A stretch of 64,000 nucleotides of DNA, taken from Cynocephalus volans (Eukaryota > Chordata > Mammalia > Dermoptera > Cynocephalidae). The stretch is from positions 48,230,907 to 48,294,906 of the forward strand of contig NC_084463.1 of the NCBI RefSeq assembly GCF_027409185.1. The letters are read 5' to 3'. This document shows, piece by piece, positions 32,598 to 46,279 of the stretch; within the stretch, counting starts at the first letter, position 1; each line of letters opens with the position of its first letter. Under the pieces are notes generated by a model. That model did no database searches, was not told where the DNA came from, and worked only from the letters and a program-made list of their open reading frames with translations. A program made the position numbers and the translations under genes.

Positions 32598-34198
32598 ATG
32601 GAGTCGGGAACGGAAGAAGCAGAACCTCACTGCTCCCTCCAGCACTGCACTGACCAGCCTTCTTTCCAACAACTCTCCTTTAAAGAAAGTGGCTCAGAGG
32701 AGGAGGAGAAACCATCTGAAGAGAAACACAAGACTCTGTCTTTACATTCCAGTGAGAACTGCACCCAGAGGCGAGGTACGGACTCGAGCTGTTCATGTGG
32801 AGGCTGGAAGGAAGGTAGACTCAGGGACAGTGAGGACGTTTCTTTGGTAGAGTTTAACTTTGAGACTGGGCTTGGGAAAGGAGTCATCACTCTCCAGGGG
32901 CCTTGAGAAATGTGGCAATTATCCCTTGGAAGCGTATTCTTCCCATTTACACTTGACACTGACTGAACGGCCTTGGTTGAGAGAATGACCCACAAATACA
33001 GATCGGGAACAGACTAGGGGGCTCTGAGGACCTAAGAGGAGCCAGTCACCTAAGCTCCCTTTTCCTCTAGGACCAGAACTTAATCTGAATGAGGAGGAGA
33101 ATTCCAAGGAAACTGAGCTTAACGCTGGAAACAGCATTGACAGATCAGGTAAGATTTGATTCTCTCAGGAAGGGAAAGGGATGGGGATGGGTTAACACAG
33201 TTTCCCCTGGGCATGGAATTGGGAGCTCTTGGCAGGCCGGGCCTTACAGATCCTGGACTCGAGAATGAAAGAGCACTGAGTTTTGGGTGCAGCCTCAGCT
33301 GCTTGTGTGTCCAGGATGGACCAGGGTTGCTAAGGTGTTCAGCTGTAGGCACTCCCTCAAACTCTCAATTATCCACAGAATCCGAGTCCAGCTCAGATGG
33401 GAGGAAGTCCAGGAAGAGGAAAATCAGTTCCAAGGACAGTTGCCAAGATGGAACAGGTAGGTCCTTTTTTGTCCTGAGAGCAGACCAGCAGGAAACTTAT
33501 ACAGGGCTTGGGCAGAAAGGATGTTTCTCAGTGTCGGAGAGGGTCTTAGAGATCCTGGGACTCAGAGAGTGTTTTGGTACCTATGAGGAGCTCAGCCTTA
33601 TTTCATTATGGAGACTCAGGGGGTCAGGAAGGAGGAGGAGAGACAAGTGGAGTTCACCTGAGGGTGCACGGTGAGATCCCGGGAATGAGGTCTGTGGAGA
33701 CTTTTCTGGCAAGTCTCTCACTCTCTTGCTTCCTCCCCAGGGAACTGTCTAGGAGATGAGCACAGCTTGACTTCAGAAAAGAAACCAAAGGCCTCTGACC
33801 CCGTGAACTTCAGGAAAATTGAGGAGACCTATGACGTCCACAGTTGGGAATTGCAGGGGGCCCACACTGGGCACAGCAAGAAGCCAAGATTTGGGTCCCT
33901 AAGACACCACCCACCACCACTTCGGAAAAGCCTGGTGACCTTCCTGCATGCTATGTGTGAGGTCATTTATCAAGACATAGCTCAGGTACAGGCCCAGCAA
34001 ATCCATTCTCCATTGACCAGGGAGCAGTTCTCTGATCTTGCCCAGCTCTGGGGGTCTCTGTGCACTGCAGTGCAGACCTTATATGCCATGGCCACCCAGG
34101 CGGCCTATGTCTTCCCTGCTGAGGGCTGGCTCATCCCAGCCCCAGAGCATGGTCCTGGAGATCCATCCCCGGATGGAAAAGCTCAGAGTTTCTCCTAG
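32598..34198 (+). CDS. FRG2: FRG2 family gene (FSHD region gene 2), four exons
   Basis: FRG2 is a nuclear protein of unknown biochemical role, expressed in FSHD muscle and activated by DUX4 in humans. Coding exons: 32598-32775, 33071-33148, 33379-33456 and 33741-34198, giving 263 residues in one uninterrupted frame (human about 278). Donors are GTACGG, GTAAGA and GTAGGT. Acceptors are pyrimidine-rich and end CTAG, ACAG and CCAG. All introns are phase 1. The start has a good context (A at -3, G at +4). Similarity to human FRG2 is clear: C-T-D-Q-P-S-F-Q-Q-L-S-F in exon 1; the basic RKRKISSKDSCQD, a likely nuclear localisation signal, in exon 3; and L-R-K-S-L-V-T plus Q-Q-I-H-S-P-L-T and MATQAAYVFPAE in exon 4. 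Exons 2 and 3 are both 78 nt. The nearest polyadenylation signal was not identified. The intact frame argues for function or recent loss of constraint. Confidence 0.93.
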
Positions 34199-36263
34199 GA
34201 AGGAGAAGATCCCACCCCTTCTCTGCACAGGAGCTAGTGGAGTCTGTCAGTTTATCCGATTAGGCTTGAGCTGAGCACCCTGACCCTGATCAGCAGAGGA
34301 CTCAGCTCTGGGAGTGAGAACAAAGACCTGCTAATGAAGACCTCGTCGGCTTCCTCCAGGTGATGAGCAGTGAAGATGTTAGACCCAGTGTGTTAATAAT
34401 TGACAGAACCTGGGCGGTCGTAGGAAAGGAAGTTGCACAATACACTCAGAATGCTGCACTCAGGGTTTCATCGAGGACAAAGATTACAGACGAATGTCAA
34501 ATTTTATGTTAAACATTGACATCTTTAAAATATCTTATAACAATCATCATTTTTTAATAATCAGAACAAATATTAGCATAATAATTCGTGTGTTTGAATA
34601 TTTTAAAGTGTAGCAAAATGAGTATATATCTATATCCTCTGTGAATTGAGAAAAGGCTGTAGCTCTTCACTGTCCCGCCTCAGTCCGTGACGGATTGATG
34701 TCCCCACCACTGACAGCGTCCTCCAGTGTGCTGTGCACAGTTCTCAGTGTGAGGAACTCGTGGTGCAGTCACCACACCATGATCGTTTACTTTCTGTTTC
34801 CTTTATGTCCCATCTAAGCTAAAGTAGGTAAATGCTAATTGATGTGTTGTGTATTATTCAGCTGGCTTATATTATATGACTAACTTTAAACATTACCCCA
34901 TTTTATAGGTTTCAGTTTGGCATATTTTACTGTAGAATATGAAATCTAATATAGATATGGTCATTTGACTTACATACACATATTTTTATGTTTTATTTTA
35001 TATATTGTTCTATTTACATTTTACACTGAGTTTATGCACCCTTTCATCATAAATGTATATACATTTTTAACAGAAAAATAAAATCAGTTGAGTATTGTTT
35101 TGTCATTTGCCTTATAATTTCCATTTAACTTAGAGATGAGAATAATATCAATGTTTTTTGAGTATTTAATATTTTAGATAATTACCTAGTTCATTCATGT
35201 GGAGGTTGTTGTTACTGACTGTGCGGGTTAGAGCACCATTTTCTATTTACTTCTGAGTTATATTCACCCTGATTACTCTAGACCCAACAGCTATTGCTGT
35301 AGTTGGGGGACAGCAGTTTGTCATTGCAGTACATGGGTCAACTGAATAATAAAATATTACAAATCAATTTGAACCCAACACATACCTTCAAATTATACAC
35401 AACATACACGTACATATGTACAAAATAATATTTTACAAGTTACAGTTGTGTGTGGGATATAATTACAAAAGTACAAAATAAATAATATAAATAAAGTAAA
35501 AAAGTACCTAGGAATAAATGTAACAGAACTGTGAAGTGTGTTTGAGAAAAAGCATAGAAAACTCCTGACAGTATGAAAGTAGACATAAACAAAAGATCAT
35601 ATTGTGTTCTTGGGTAGAAAAACTCAATATTATAAACACATCACTTTTCATTAAGCTATTTTATGAATTTAATTTGATCTCAATAGAGCTGTCATCAGTT
35701 AGGTATTGAAACTAGGCATGTTATTGTAAAAATCTTAAAGATAAAAACAAATAAAAATAGCCAAAGAAATTCTGAAAAAGAAAAAAGTAAAGGTGGTTTC
35801 CCTTATGAACTATGGTGACTGGTGAATAGACTGGTAGATCATTGGAGCTAAAAATTCAGAAATAGACCCAAGTGTGTGGAAATTTTATACAAACAATAAA
35901 AGCTACAGTGGGGATGGCATCATTAGCACCGGGTGTTTGGGAATTTGATGTTCCTATCAGAAAGGTAGAAAAATTGATCTATTCTTTACAACCTATAGGA
36001 AGACGAAGGTGCAATCAAAGATAAATTTGCATGGCTAAGAAGGAAATACTAAATATGCAAATTTTGATAAGGTTAATTCTAACAGGATATACTGGGTTTT
36101 TTGAAATTTATGGGGATGGAGAGACAACGCTCAAGAGTTGGTGTTGCTCCCCATTACTCAATTTTAAAGTGGATAAAATATTTTCTATGTTTCTTTCTTT
36201 GAGAAATTAAAAATTACTAAGGCTTAGCTACACATGATCCTCAAATAATTATTTCATCGGTGG
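34199..36263. other. FRG2 3' flank, AT-rich, no gene seen
   Basis: May include the FRG2 3' untranslated region in its first few hundred bases. The rest is AT-rich with no recognised repeat or exon. Confidence 0.45.
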
Positions 36264-36853
36264 TGCTCTGCTGAGGAAGGGCATAGATTCTCACACCCAC
36301 AGAGGCATGAGGTTCCATCAGATAGGAGACTTCCCCCTGAGGCCAGAGCTTTGTCCTTTACAGGTCATCAGAGGCTTTCCCAGGTCTGCACTGTGCTGCA
36401 GAACAGCCCTGCCACAGAGGCTTAGCCCTGATAATCCGACCTCAGAAGTAATAGATCTGCAACATAACCAGCACCATTTTAGACAAGCTCAAGTACAAAA
36501 TGGCACCGTCCACCTCCTCCCCTCCGCTCTGCCATTCTCTTTTACAAGAAGCCTCTTGGTTTCAGAGAAAATGAAACGTTTGGCATTTCCACACGTGCAG
36601 AACTCTCCATCCCCATGACCTAACTCAATCCCCACCCCGGAATTACATCACCCAGCTCTTGGTGCACTGTATAAGCTCTACCACCCCCACACCTGGTGCT
36701 GTCCCCATTTTCAGGGCAGCCCTGGGCAGTCCTCCATTTTGAATACAGCCCGGCAGATTTCTTTCTTTAATAAAGCTTGAACAGTACCCAGCATCCCGAC
36801 TCGCTTTCTTTCAAGAAGGTGACTGAAGAACCTGTGTTGTGGCACTCCTGCAG
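36264..36853 (+). mobile_element. Probable class I ERV LTR
   Basis: LTR-like order: a C-rich U3, 'ctgtataagctctacc' near 36667, polyadenylation signal AATAAA at 36769-36774 just before 'gcttgaacagtacccagc', and a terminal 'ggcactcctgca'. The ends are estimated. No internal viral genes adjoin. Confidence 0.5.
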
Positions 36854-39800
36854 GGATCCTGATCTCTCTTCATAATCCCTTTCAGGGATTTAGGTTCTTT
36901 CATGAATTTGCCCATCTCACAGTTAGACTGGAGGTTTAAACAAAAACTTTGTTCCTCACTGGGACCCCTGCACTGTCTAACAAGCTTCTCCAGAAGTATG
37001 ATGTTCTAATCTGTCCTGAGAGGCCCCATCCCAGAGTATCTCTATGTGTGAAAAGGAAAGTGGGAAGAAGAATAGGGAAAAATCAGGCTCTGCTGGGCAC
37101 TGGCTCTAGGGTTCGCTTACCTGATTCATGACTCTGATTTACATAAACATTGACAAATATAGATTCATCACTAGAGGGTAGAAAAACAGAAGAATAAGCC
37201 CCAGCACAAAGAAGAAGAAAATGGAACAGATGCCTGATACAGTCCAGCTTAAGCTCAGCCATGGTACTAAGTCTGCTCAGAACACAGCAATAGTTCTCCA
37301 TCATCTGGAAGCAACTGTGGCCTCAGACAGTGGGGCTCTGAGAGGGCACCTCCCCACCAGAATTCCAAGCCTAATCACAGAGCAATGAAACTATCACAAA
37401 AGGTCGTTCAGTGTGAGGTGGGGCACCAAAAGGAGAACGTGAGCCCACAGCCCCTGCCCTACCATCTGACTCGGTGTCCTGGCTCAGCATGATCCCAGCT
37501 CTTCTCTGGGCCTCTCTGCTTTCCATCCCCATCCTCTAATCATAACTGCACTTGGGACTAACTCTCTAGCTCTTCCACATATGTCATTCCACATGTAACC
37601 CAAACATCACCTGTGTATAACTTCACACATTAGAATCTCAGGTCTGACCCCTCTCAATCCATGGCCGTAATAGTCTGAAATTTTCCCAGGAATTTTTGTT
37701 AGCTGCCATCAGTCTAAACTCAGGAACTTTACTGTTCTCAGTTTAGCCTTTGTTGCAAAATATGTTAACCCAGATGCAGAATTCACTTTTCTGTTTAATT
37801 ATATGATGAATAATCTAGTTATACAAAACCCTCAGTAAGTCATATGACCTTTATCAAAGACAGTATAAGGAGATATATAGAAAAAAAGATGCCAGCACAT
37901 TTCACAGCAAACCATTTTTAAAACTCTCATAGTAACTGTTTTTCTTCTAAAGTCATTTCTGGGCTTCTCTGCTGATGAGGACGCTCAGTTCTTCCCCTTA
38001 AACCCGTGCAGTGTCCCACCTGCTGATCACTCTGCCATTCGTTCCCATTTTATACAGATCAGTTTGCCTCTCCCACACCTATGCTCCACCTGCACACCTA
38101 AACCCATCCCGATTTAGAGAGTGGATTCTCCTCCTCATAGCATAATTTAATACCTTAACAAAGAAAAGTGTATATGTTTGTGTGTGTGTGTGTGTGTGTT
38201 GACAGATATGGTTACTTTTCAGAAACAGTGAACAGTCTGAGATTGTACATGAATTGCAAGCTAATCAGATATCCTGGATACAAACTAATCAGTTAGGTAA
38301 ATTTATACGATAAAGATAGAAGAAAATGGTGGGGAAAAAAGCACTAAATAATTCAAGGCACAGCAGGTAGCATGAGCATGACATGTACATTATTTTCTGT
38401 TGACAACTTGAAGAGCGAGAAAGTATATTTAAATGTACTGAAGTGAATGAAAATTAAATAATGATAAGCCTTTCCCCACTTTTCAATTAAACTCCGAGCC
38501 TCAAACATTTGCACCTTTTGCCTGAAGACATTATCTCCACATTCCTGGACAGCCAACAAATCTGTTCTCTGCCCAAAAAGAAAACACTATCCCTATTTTT
38601 AGGGCTTATTTTTTTCTTTCTGTACTGACATCTGTTGGAAGACAGTTACAAAATCTGTCACTGACCTTGCCCACATAACTTGACTAAAATTAAATACCCC
38701 ATGGATATAAATTCCTCATAATTATAGTGTTGTGAATTTGGCAAAATATTATGAGTATTCATCTCCGTTAAAAACTGACTAATCACAGAAAACAGAGGCT
38801 GAGACCAAATTCATTTGGTATGTTTCATTCATCATGTGGTTAAGATTTTTACAAACAGGACTCCGTGAATCAGAATCAGGCCATCTGCAGTCCTGAGCTC
38901 AGTAATGCACCTAAGGCTCCCAGATCCAACCGACTGAACAAATCTCATAAGGCGTCAGGATGTGCGTACAAAGTCAGGTAGTTTTTAACTTAGGTTTTTG
39001 TATTGAGATTCGTATTAAATTTGTATATGGATTTGTTTTAATCTTGTATGGTAAAGTGACAGGCACTGCGAGAAATGCCTTTAAACAAGTGTTTATTATT
39101 TACAGTTCCTAAACTAAGGGTCTAGCCATACCATGTGGAACCATATGGGAAAGCTCCAAGGTCGGGAAGGAGGCAGAAAAAGCAAGGAGAAAGCACAATG
39201 GTTGAGAGCCTGTTTCGTGTACTTCCCTAGAAGGAGTGGGGGCAGTTTAACAATTAGGGCCACTTATTTTGAATAATTTCACCCTCTGGTCTATAGGAGT
39301 GCTCTCTAGTTGTTCAGCACCCAGTCCTGAGGGTGATTTAAGGCAGAGGAACTATTTGCTTGGTGTGTGAGAGTTAGATAAAGGAAGTGCTTAGAGGAAT
39401 GGGCTCTGAATTGGTTGGTTTGCGTATGAAAGGCACGTGTATGGGTAGTCATTTTCTATCTCTGCAAATTAACTAGCCCTGAAAGGGTAAGTCTCCTGGG
39501 GATTAATAAAGCCCCCAAGATGTCAAAGCATCATAAAATGCAGAAAATAAAGCATGATGAATACAAGCTTTCACGTAGTCTGTGTCATCAACACACAAGG
39601 TGGGGTGTGTTAGTGATTGTGCATATTACCTTGGCTGGGAGGAGGAAGTCTAGGACTATTCTTTCAGGCACAACAGCCATGACTAGTGACTTGAGGCTAA
39701 CCTGAATAAATACCTTACAGGGTTGAGTTTTTCCTTTTCAACTGGCAAATGTTTAATGACCAGTCCTATGAGGTGCAAGTGACCTTATTTTCAGGAGGAA

Positions 39801-39899
39801 GGGATGTCAATGAATGTTTTCCACAATCTCAATGGAGTATATGGTGCATGAAGAAAAAAGTGTTCTTTACAATTGTTGGGGCTCCCAAGAAGGATGTAC
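36854..39899. other. Intergenic, no gene seen
   Basis: No supported exon. Includes a (TG)n run at about 38176-38200. An LTR-like stretch near 39060-39500 was not assigned. Confidence 0.4.
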
Positions 39900-39980
39900 A
39901 AGGGGTCTTCAAAAATTTCATGAAAAGATTCACATTATCTTTTCATTCTATTTTTATACCACTTTTGAACAATCCTCTTA
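39900..39980 (+). mobile_element. Short palindromic MITE, copy 3
   Basis: Begins 'aggggtcttcaaaaatttca', centre 'cacattatcttttcattcta', end 'cacttttgaacaatcctc'. Third copy of the MITE at 5338 and 32012. Confidence 0.6.
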
Positions 39981-40274
39981 CATGAATCATAGTGTACAGG
40001 CTGACAGTGACTCAAATGTGCTGCCTTGGTGGGTTACAAAGCCTGACAGTCATTTATCCTGTTCCAATAATTGAGTGTAGTCCTTGTTTTTGGAGGAAAT
40101 CTATGAGGATACCTAGCCCAGTCTGTGCTGACTGTCCATGCAAAGGGTCAGGTGGCATTTACCCACCACAAAGGAATGACTGAGATGGCGAAGAAAAGAA
40201 CTTCTGGTGGTGACTCACATGTGAGGTGCAAGAACTGGAGCCATTCTCTGCTGTTTTGAGACTTTCATCTTTTT

Positions 40275-40625
40275 CTTATTCTTGCTGCTACAACAAAGTA
40301 TCATAGAGTGGGTAATTTATAAACAACTGAAATTTATCACTCACAGTTCTGGAGGCTGAAAAGCCTACATTCAAGGTGCCAGCAGATTAGGTGTTTGGTG
40401 AGGGCTCGTTCCTCATAAATGGAACCTTACACCTGTGTACTCACAAGGCAGAAGGGGGGAAGGAGATGTCCTGGGTTTCTTTTATAAGGGCATTAATCTC
40501 GTTCAGAAGGGCTGAGCCCTCATATCATAAGCACTTCCCAAAGGACCCACCTTTTTATACCATCACTGTAGGGGTTTGGTTCCAACGTATAAATTTGGGG
40601 TGGACACAAATATTCAGATCATAGA
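40275..40625 (-). mobile_element. MaLR LTR (MLT1/MST-like)
   Basis: Reversed MaLR LTR: 'tgctacaacaaagtatcata', 'tcactcacagttctggaggc', 'aggtgccagcagattagg', 'tttataagggcattaatctc' and 'ggggtggacacaaatattca' are in the usual order. Confidence 0.8.
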
Positions 40626-41649
40626 AACTTCTCTCTAAGGTTAATAGGAATGGCAATCAAATCGTGGTCATGGCTGTGTAGCAATGGATAGCAGATCAAG
40701 CGGTCAGTTAAACTGAAGACAGTTTTAACAGTTCACACTTCTTGTGCCAAGGCTTTTTGCTTGTTTTTTTTCCCCCCCAAAAGAAGGCCCCACAGTTAAC
40801 CATAGACACAAAAGGTTAATAATGGCCCTGCATTCCCCACTGCTCCTGGGGTCTATGTTGTTTCCTCCTCAGGTTTAGGGTTGTTATACTTCCTATGCAT
40901 CTACAAAATCAGTGTCTCCCATTCACATACCTGTAACTTAACCTTTATTCTTGTCTTTCTCTACTTTCTCTTAGACATTTCATCCAAAAGATTCAGGAAA
41001 AATAGAAACAAAGTACCCAGATTAAGCCTGATTCCACAGAGATGGCTGGGTGATCTCTCAAAAGGCATATGAAGCAGGCTGGCCTGGGGCTACTCTTAGG
41101 AGAAACAAAGGCACATTCCGCTCAGAAGTGGTCAGTGTGGAATTCCAAACTCTATGGAAATATCTCCTAAAGTTGAAGACATATAAGGATACTGCACAAA
41201 ATTTCACTACTACAAATATACTGACAGAAATTTGTTTCTATGTCAGCAAAACACTTTCCAAAATTTGCAAACCAGCAACATTCCTAATAGCCTCAACTGA
41301 AAAACACCCACATATGCATCAACAGTGGAAATATTAAGGTAATTGTCTGATATACACATGATAGAATTCAGTGCTAATGAGTGATTCTCAACTACAAGCA
41401 AAAATACAGTGAATTTAAAACACTATATGAAATACAAAAGCCTAAATACTGAAGACCTAGTACTATGTGATTTTATTTATATTAAGTATAAAAGAGGTAA
41501 AATTAAACTATATGGTTAGATTTCAAAATATTTGTTACTCTTAAGAGTAGTGACTGTGAAGGCGCTCAAGTGCACATCCAGGTGGATGACGATATTTTGG
41601 TTTTTAATTTAGGAGCTGCATACAGACATGTGTTCAGGTTTCAAATTTT
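40626..41649. other. Intergenic with an old L1 3'-end-like stretch
   Basis: About 41270-41640 has the order of an old L1 or HAL1 tail: 'acacccacatatgcatcaac', 'atatacacatgatagaattc' and 'gtactatgtgattttattta'. The remainder is not assigned. Confidence 0.45.
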
Positions 41650-42187
41650 TTCTTTTATTTTAATTTATCAGTAGAAAATGTAGGTGATTTTTTTGTCCCT
41701 TTACCAATTCCTACTTTCTCCCCTCCTTCTCTCCTCTCCCCATCAACATATCTGTTCACTTGTCTTAACAAGTTCAAAGAATTGTTGTGATTGTTGTGTC
41801 TTATTCCCCCCCGTTTATTTGTTTGTGTATTTATTAATTATTTTATTTTTAGCTCCCACAAATAAGTGAGAATGTGCAGTATTTCTCTTTCTGTGCATGG
41901 TTTATTTCACTCAATATAACTTTCTCTAAGTCCATCCATGTTACTGTGAATGGTAGTATTTCATTTTTTTTATAGCAGAGCAGTATTCCATTGCATAGAT
42001 ATACCACAGTTTCCTTATCCACTCATCTGAAGATGGGCATTTAGGCTGGTTCCAACTCTTGACTATTGTAAATACTGCTGCAATAAACATGTAAGTACAG
42101 GTATCCCTTCAACATTAGGTTGTATGGTAGCTCTACCTGTAATTGTTTAAGGAACCTCCATACCATTATACATAGAGGCTGCAACAT
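41650..42187 (-). mobile_element. 5'-truncated LINE-1, minus strand
   Basis: Reversed L1 3' end: 'gtccctttaccaattcctac' at the left, then 'cacaaataagtgagaatgtg' and 'gagcagtattccattgcata', up to 'ggaacctccataccattata'. It repeats sequence also present in the adjacent plus-strand L1, so it is a separate insertion rather than a 5' inversion of that element. Confidence 0.85.
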
Positions 42188-44636
42188 ATACAAAGATACA
42201 ACAAAAAAAGAAAACTACAGGCCCATATCTTTGAAGAATATAGATGCAAAAATCCCCCATAAAGTATTAGCTAACAGAAAACAGCAACACATACACAAAA
42301 TTATACACCATGTTCAAGTGGGATTCATCCCAGGGTTGCAAGGTTGGTTTAACATACATAATTCAATAAATGTGATACACCACATCAATAAAATCAAGAC
42401 AAAGACCATATGATCATCTCTATAGATGCTGAAAAAGTATTTGAGAAAATTCAACATTTGTTCATGATAAAGACTCTCGACAAGTTAGGTATAGACAGAA
42501 AGAATCTCAACATAATTAAAGCCATGTATAATAAGACCACTGCCAATATCAACAGGAACTAGACAAGGATGCTCACTCTCACCACTCCTATTCAACATAC
42601 TGTTGGAAGTACTAGCCAGAGCAATCAGAGAAGAAAAGGAAGTAAATAGCATCCAATTGGAAAAGATGAAGTCAAACTGTCCCTGTTTGTGGATGATATG
42701 ATCCTATATGTCCAACAGCATAAAGTTTCTACAAAAATCCTCTTAGTATTGATAAATGATTTCAACAAAGTTGCAGCACACAAAGTCAACACACAAAAAT
42801 CAGTAGCATTTCTATACTCCAACAGTGAACATACAGAAAAAGAAATCGAGAAAGATTGCCCATTTATAATAGCCACCAAAAAAATAAAATATTTAGGAAT
42901 TAAGTTAACCAAGGATGTGAAAAATCTCTGTGAGGAGAACTACAAATCATTGGTGAGAAAAATTAAAGAGGACACAAGAAGATGGAAAGATATCCCATAC
43001 ACTTGGACTGGAAGAATTAACATTGTGAAAATGTCCATACTTCCCAAAGTGATCTACAGATTCAATACAATACGCATCAAGATTCCAATGACATTTTTTT
43101 CTCTGAAATGTAAAAAAACTCTCCTAAATTTACATGGAATAACAAAAGACCATGAATAGCCTAAGCAATTCTGAGTGAAAAAACTAAAGCTGGAGGCATA
43201 TCACTAACTGACTTTAAACTATACTTAAAAGCTATAATAACCAAAAAAGCATGGTACTGGCACAAAAGCAGACACAGGTATCAATGGAATAGAATAAATA
43301 ATCCAGAAATCAACCCATACACCTTCAGCCATCTGATCTTTGACAAGGCACCAAGTCTACACACTGGGGAAGAGACTGCCTCTTCAGCAAACGGTGCTGG
43401 GATAACTGGATATCCATATGCAGGAGAATGAAACTAGACCTGTACTTCTCACCATATACCAAAATCAACTCAAAATGGATTAAAAATTAAATATACACCC
43501 AGAAACAATAAAAGTCCTTTAAGAAAACATAGGGGAAACACCTCAGGAAGTAGGATTGGGTACAGACTTTGTGAATATGACCCCCAAAGCATGGGCAACC
43601 AAAGGAAAAATAAACAAATGGGATTATATCAAGCTAAAAATCTTCTGCACAGTAAAAGAAACAATTAAGAGAGTGAAAAGACAACCAACAGAGTGGAGTA
43701 TATATCTGCAAAGTTATATCTGACAATGGATTAATATCCAGAATATACAAGGAAGTTAAACAGCTTTATAGCAGAAAAACAAGTAACCCAATTATAAAAT
43801 GGGCAAAGGAGCTGAATTGGCATTTCTCAAAGGAAGATATATGAATGGCCAACAGACATATGAAAAAATGCTCAATATTACTCAGCATTTGGGAAATGCA
43901 AATCAAAACCACACTGAGACACCATCTCTCTCCATTTACGGTGGTTAATACCGAAAAGACTGAGAATGGTAAATGCTGTCAAGGTGGAAGAGAAAAAGGA
44001 ACCCTCATACACTGTTGATGGGACTGCAAAATGGTGCAGCCTTTATGGAAAGTAGTTTGGAGGTTCCTCAAACAATTACAGATAGATCTACCATATGACC
44101 CAGCTATTCCACTGCTGGGAATATACCCAGAGTTATGGAAATCATCATGTCAAAGGTATACCAGTACTCTCATGTTTATTGCAGTGCTATTTACAATAGC
44201 CAAGAGTTGGAACCAGCCCAAATATCCATCATCACATAAGTGGATAAGGAAACTGTGGTATATCTACACAATGGAATACCATTCTGCTATAAAAAAGAAT
44301 GAAGTACTACCATTCACAGCAACATGGATGGACTTAGAAAAAATTATATTAAGTGAAATAAGTTAGGTACAGGAAGAGAAATACCACATGCTCTCACTTA
44401 TTTGTGGAAGCTAAAAATAAATAAATAAATAAATATACAAACGAACAGGGGGACAGGGAAGAAGACACAACAATCACAAAAATCCCTTGAATTTATACAA
44501 GTAAACAGATATGATGTTGATGGGTGGGAATGGAAAGATGGAGGGGCAAAAGAGGAATTGGTAAAGGGACACAAAAATCAACTACATTGTATAATGATAA
44601 ATCAAAATTAAAAAATAAATTAATTTAAAAAAATGT
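42188..44636 (+). mobile_element. 5'-truncated LINE-1 with ORF2 remains
   Basis: Carries the second half of ORF2. Reverse transcriptase pieces include [10 protein letters not shown], the [10 protein letters not shown] motif and the catalytic F-V-D-D near 42685. A 156-codon open stretch (42689-43159) and the C-terminal domain up to W-M-D-L-E-K-I (44031-44366) follow. Several stops and frameshifts make it non-autonomous. The 3' UTR and A-rich end are near 44636. Confidence 0.92.
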
Positions 44637-46279
44637 TTTTTAGCTTGGAAGCAAGTGACCCTAGATACTATTCAAATTCACACACAAAAAGCACAGGACA
44701 CCAATAAAGGTAAATATGAAAATATAAAAAGCAGTATAAATGCACATTTTTCTACTTTCTTTTCTTAACTGATTAAGAAGTCAATTGTATAAAATTGTAT
44801 AAACACAATGTATTGTTCTTCCTGCAATATATAGGAATGCAATATATTTGCCAATAAGAGTACAAAGGAGGCCAATGGGAGCAAAGCAGTATTGGGTTGC
44901 CAAAATGACTCCAGGTGATAATTCAAATCTATAAGTCAAAGAGAGATAATCATAAATTATAAATTGAAAAGTTAATAAAACAAAATTTTGACATATATAC
45001 TTATCTTTTCTTCTCCCAGCTTCTTCAAAAGAAATAAAATTGTATAATATAAAAATGTTACCAAACCAAACCTGGGATTACTCACCCAAGTGCAGCTAAA
45101 TCAAGACACCAACACTTGGTTTCAGTGACAGAAATTAGGCTTTAATTACAAGGCCAAGTAATAAAAGTCAGACAGCTAATGGTGAAAAAAATTCTGATCT
45201 CCCCAATGTCTTGCAAGCAAAGAATTTCAAAGGAAAATATTGGGTGTTAAGATGGGGGCTGTGCAGGTAGCCAGTGAACATTTCTGATTTGCTGAGTCTT
45301 TGAGGGCAATGAAACAAAATCTCCAAGAAAAAAGAAGCAAACTTTGGTCTATGCTTGTCACTCACCCCGCCCCTACCAATCTGGGTTCTTGACACTCCGT
45401 CTCCAACTAGTGCATTCCTAGGGCTGCAAAAATTCTAGGTTCTGTTCCTTAAAGACATTTTAACGATATTTGTCAAGATGATGTCTTTTAACCAAGGAAA
45501 TTACTGACTCTGTTTTAGGGACTTCCTGTCTCATAGGTAACATTCCGTCCTGCCCAGCTGCCTTCTTTGTACTTCTTTCTTCAATTCTAGTTGTGAGTTT
45601 TAACTCCTTAATCAGAAACTCCAGTTCCCAGATTTTAATCATTTTAACTTGGGGGACAAAAGTCACAGCACAACTTTATACAAATTTTTGAAAGGCTTTA
45701 TTGAGGAGAGAGTACCTGCCTGGTTTCGATAATTATTATAATTATTGTTGTATTTGTATGTTTATGGACTTAACATGTATGAGAATAATACGTAAAAGGT
45801 ATATAGAGAAGGGTATTGAGCTATGTAGGGATATAAAGCTATCTGTAGAAGGATGAAGAGCTATGTAGGAATAATGCTGCAATATATTACTGGAATTAAG
45901 TTAGTATAAATCTGTAGCTGATTCCAATAAGTTTAGATGTACACGGTAAGCGCAAATCAACTCACCGAGGCAATTTGTTTTTTAAAAAGTGTAAAAAATA
46001 AAGAAATTTAAATCTTTCCACAGAGAAAAGGTTAAACTAAATATCTTAACTGGTAGATTGTACCACATGTAGTAAGGAATGCCAATTCTTCACAAACCAC
46101 TTTATCCCCTTAGTTTTGGAACATTTTATTTGGAGGTCAAGCTGACAAGAAACAAAAAAAGGCATAAACTGAATTTCACTATTTTCTTTTACACTGTGTT
46201 TCATAAGAGTATTCCCTGGAAGGTCAACGTAGGCTTCTTTATTATTATGTTTTGAATGTTTATAGATTGTACATATCAT
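44637..46279. other. Intergenic, with a probable reversed ERV LTR
   Basis: 45080-45670 resembles a reversed LTR. 'ggctttaattacaaggcc' and 'aagtaataaaagtcagacag' would be a polyadenylation-region reverse complement. Not assigned to a family. No gene. Confidence 0.4.

Noticed and set aside
42689-43159. Reverse-transcriptase-like frame as a possible independent gene
   Set aside because: It is the middle of a 5'-truncated LINE-1 with stops on both sides and an A-rich L1 3' end.
41650-44636. A single L1 with a twin-primed 5' inversion
   Set aside because: The minus-strand part repeats the 3' end that is also present in the plus-strand part. A 5' inversion would not duplicate the 3' end, so these are two insertions.
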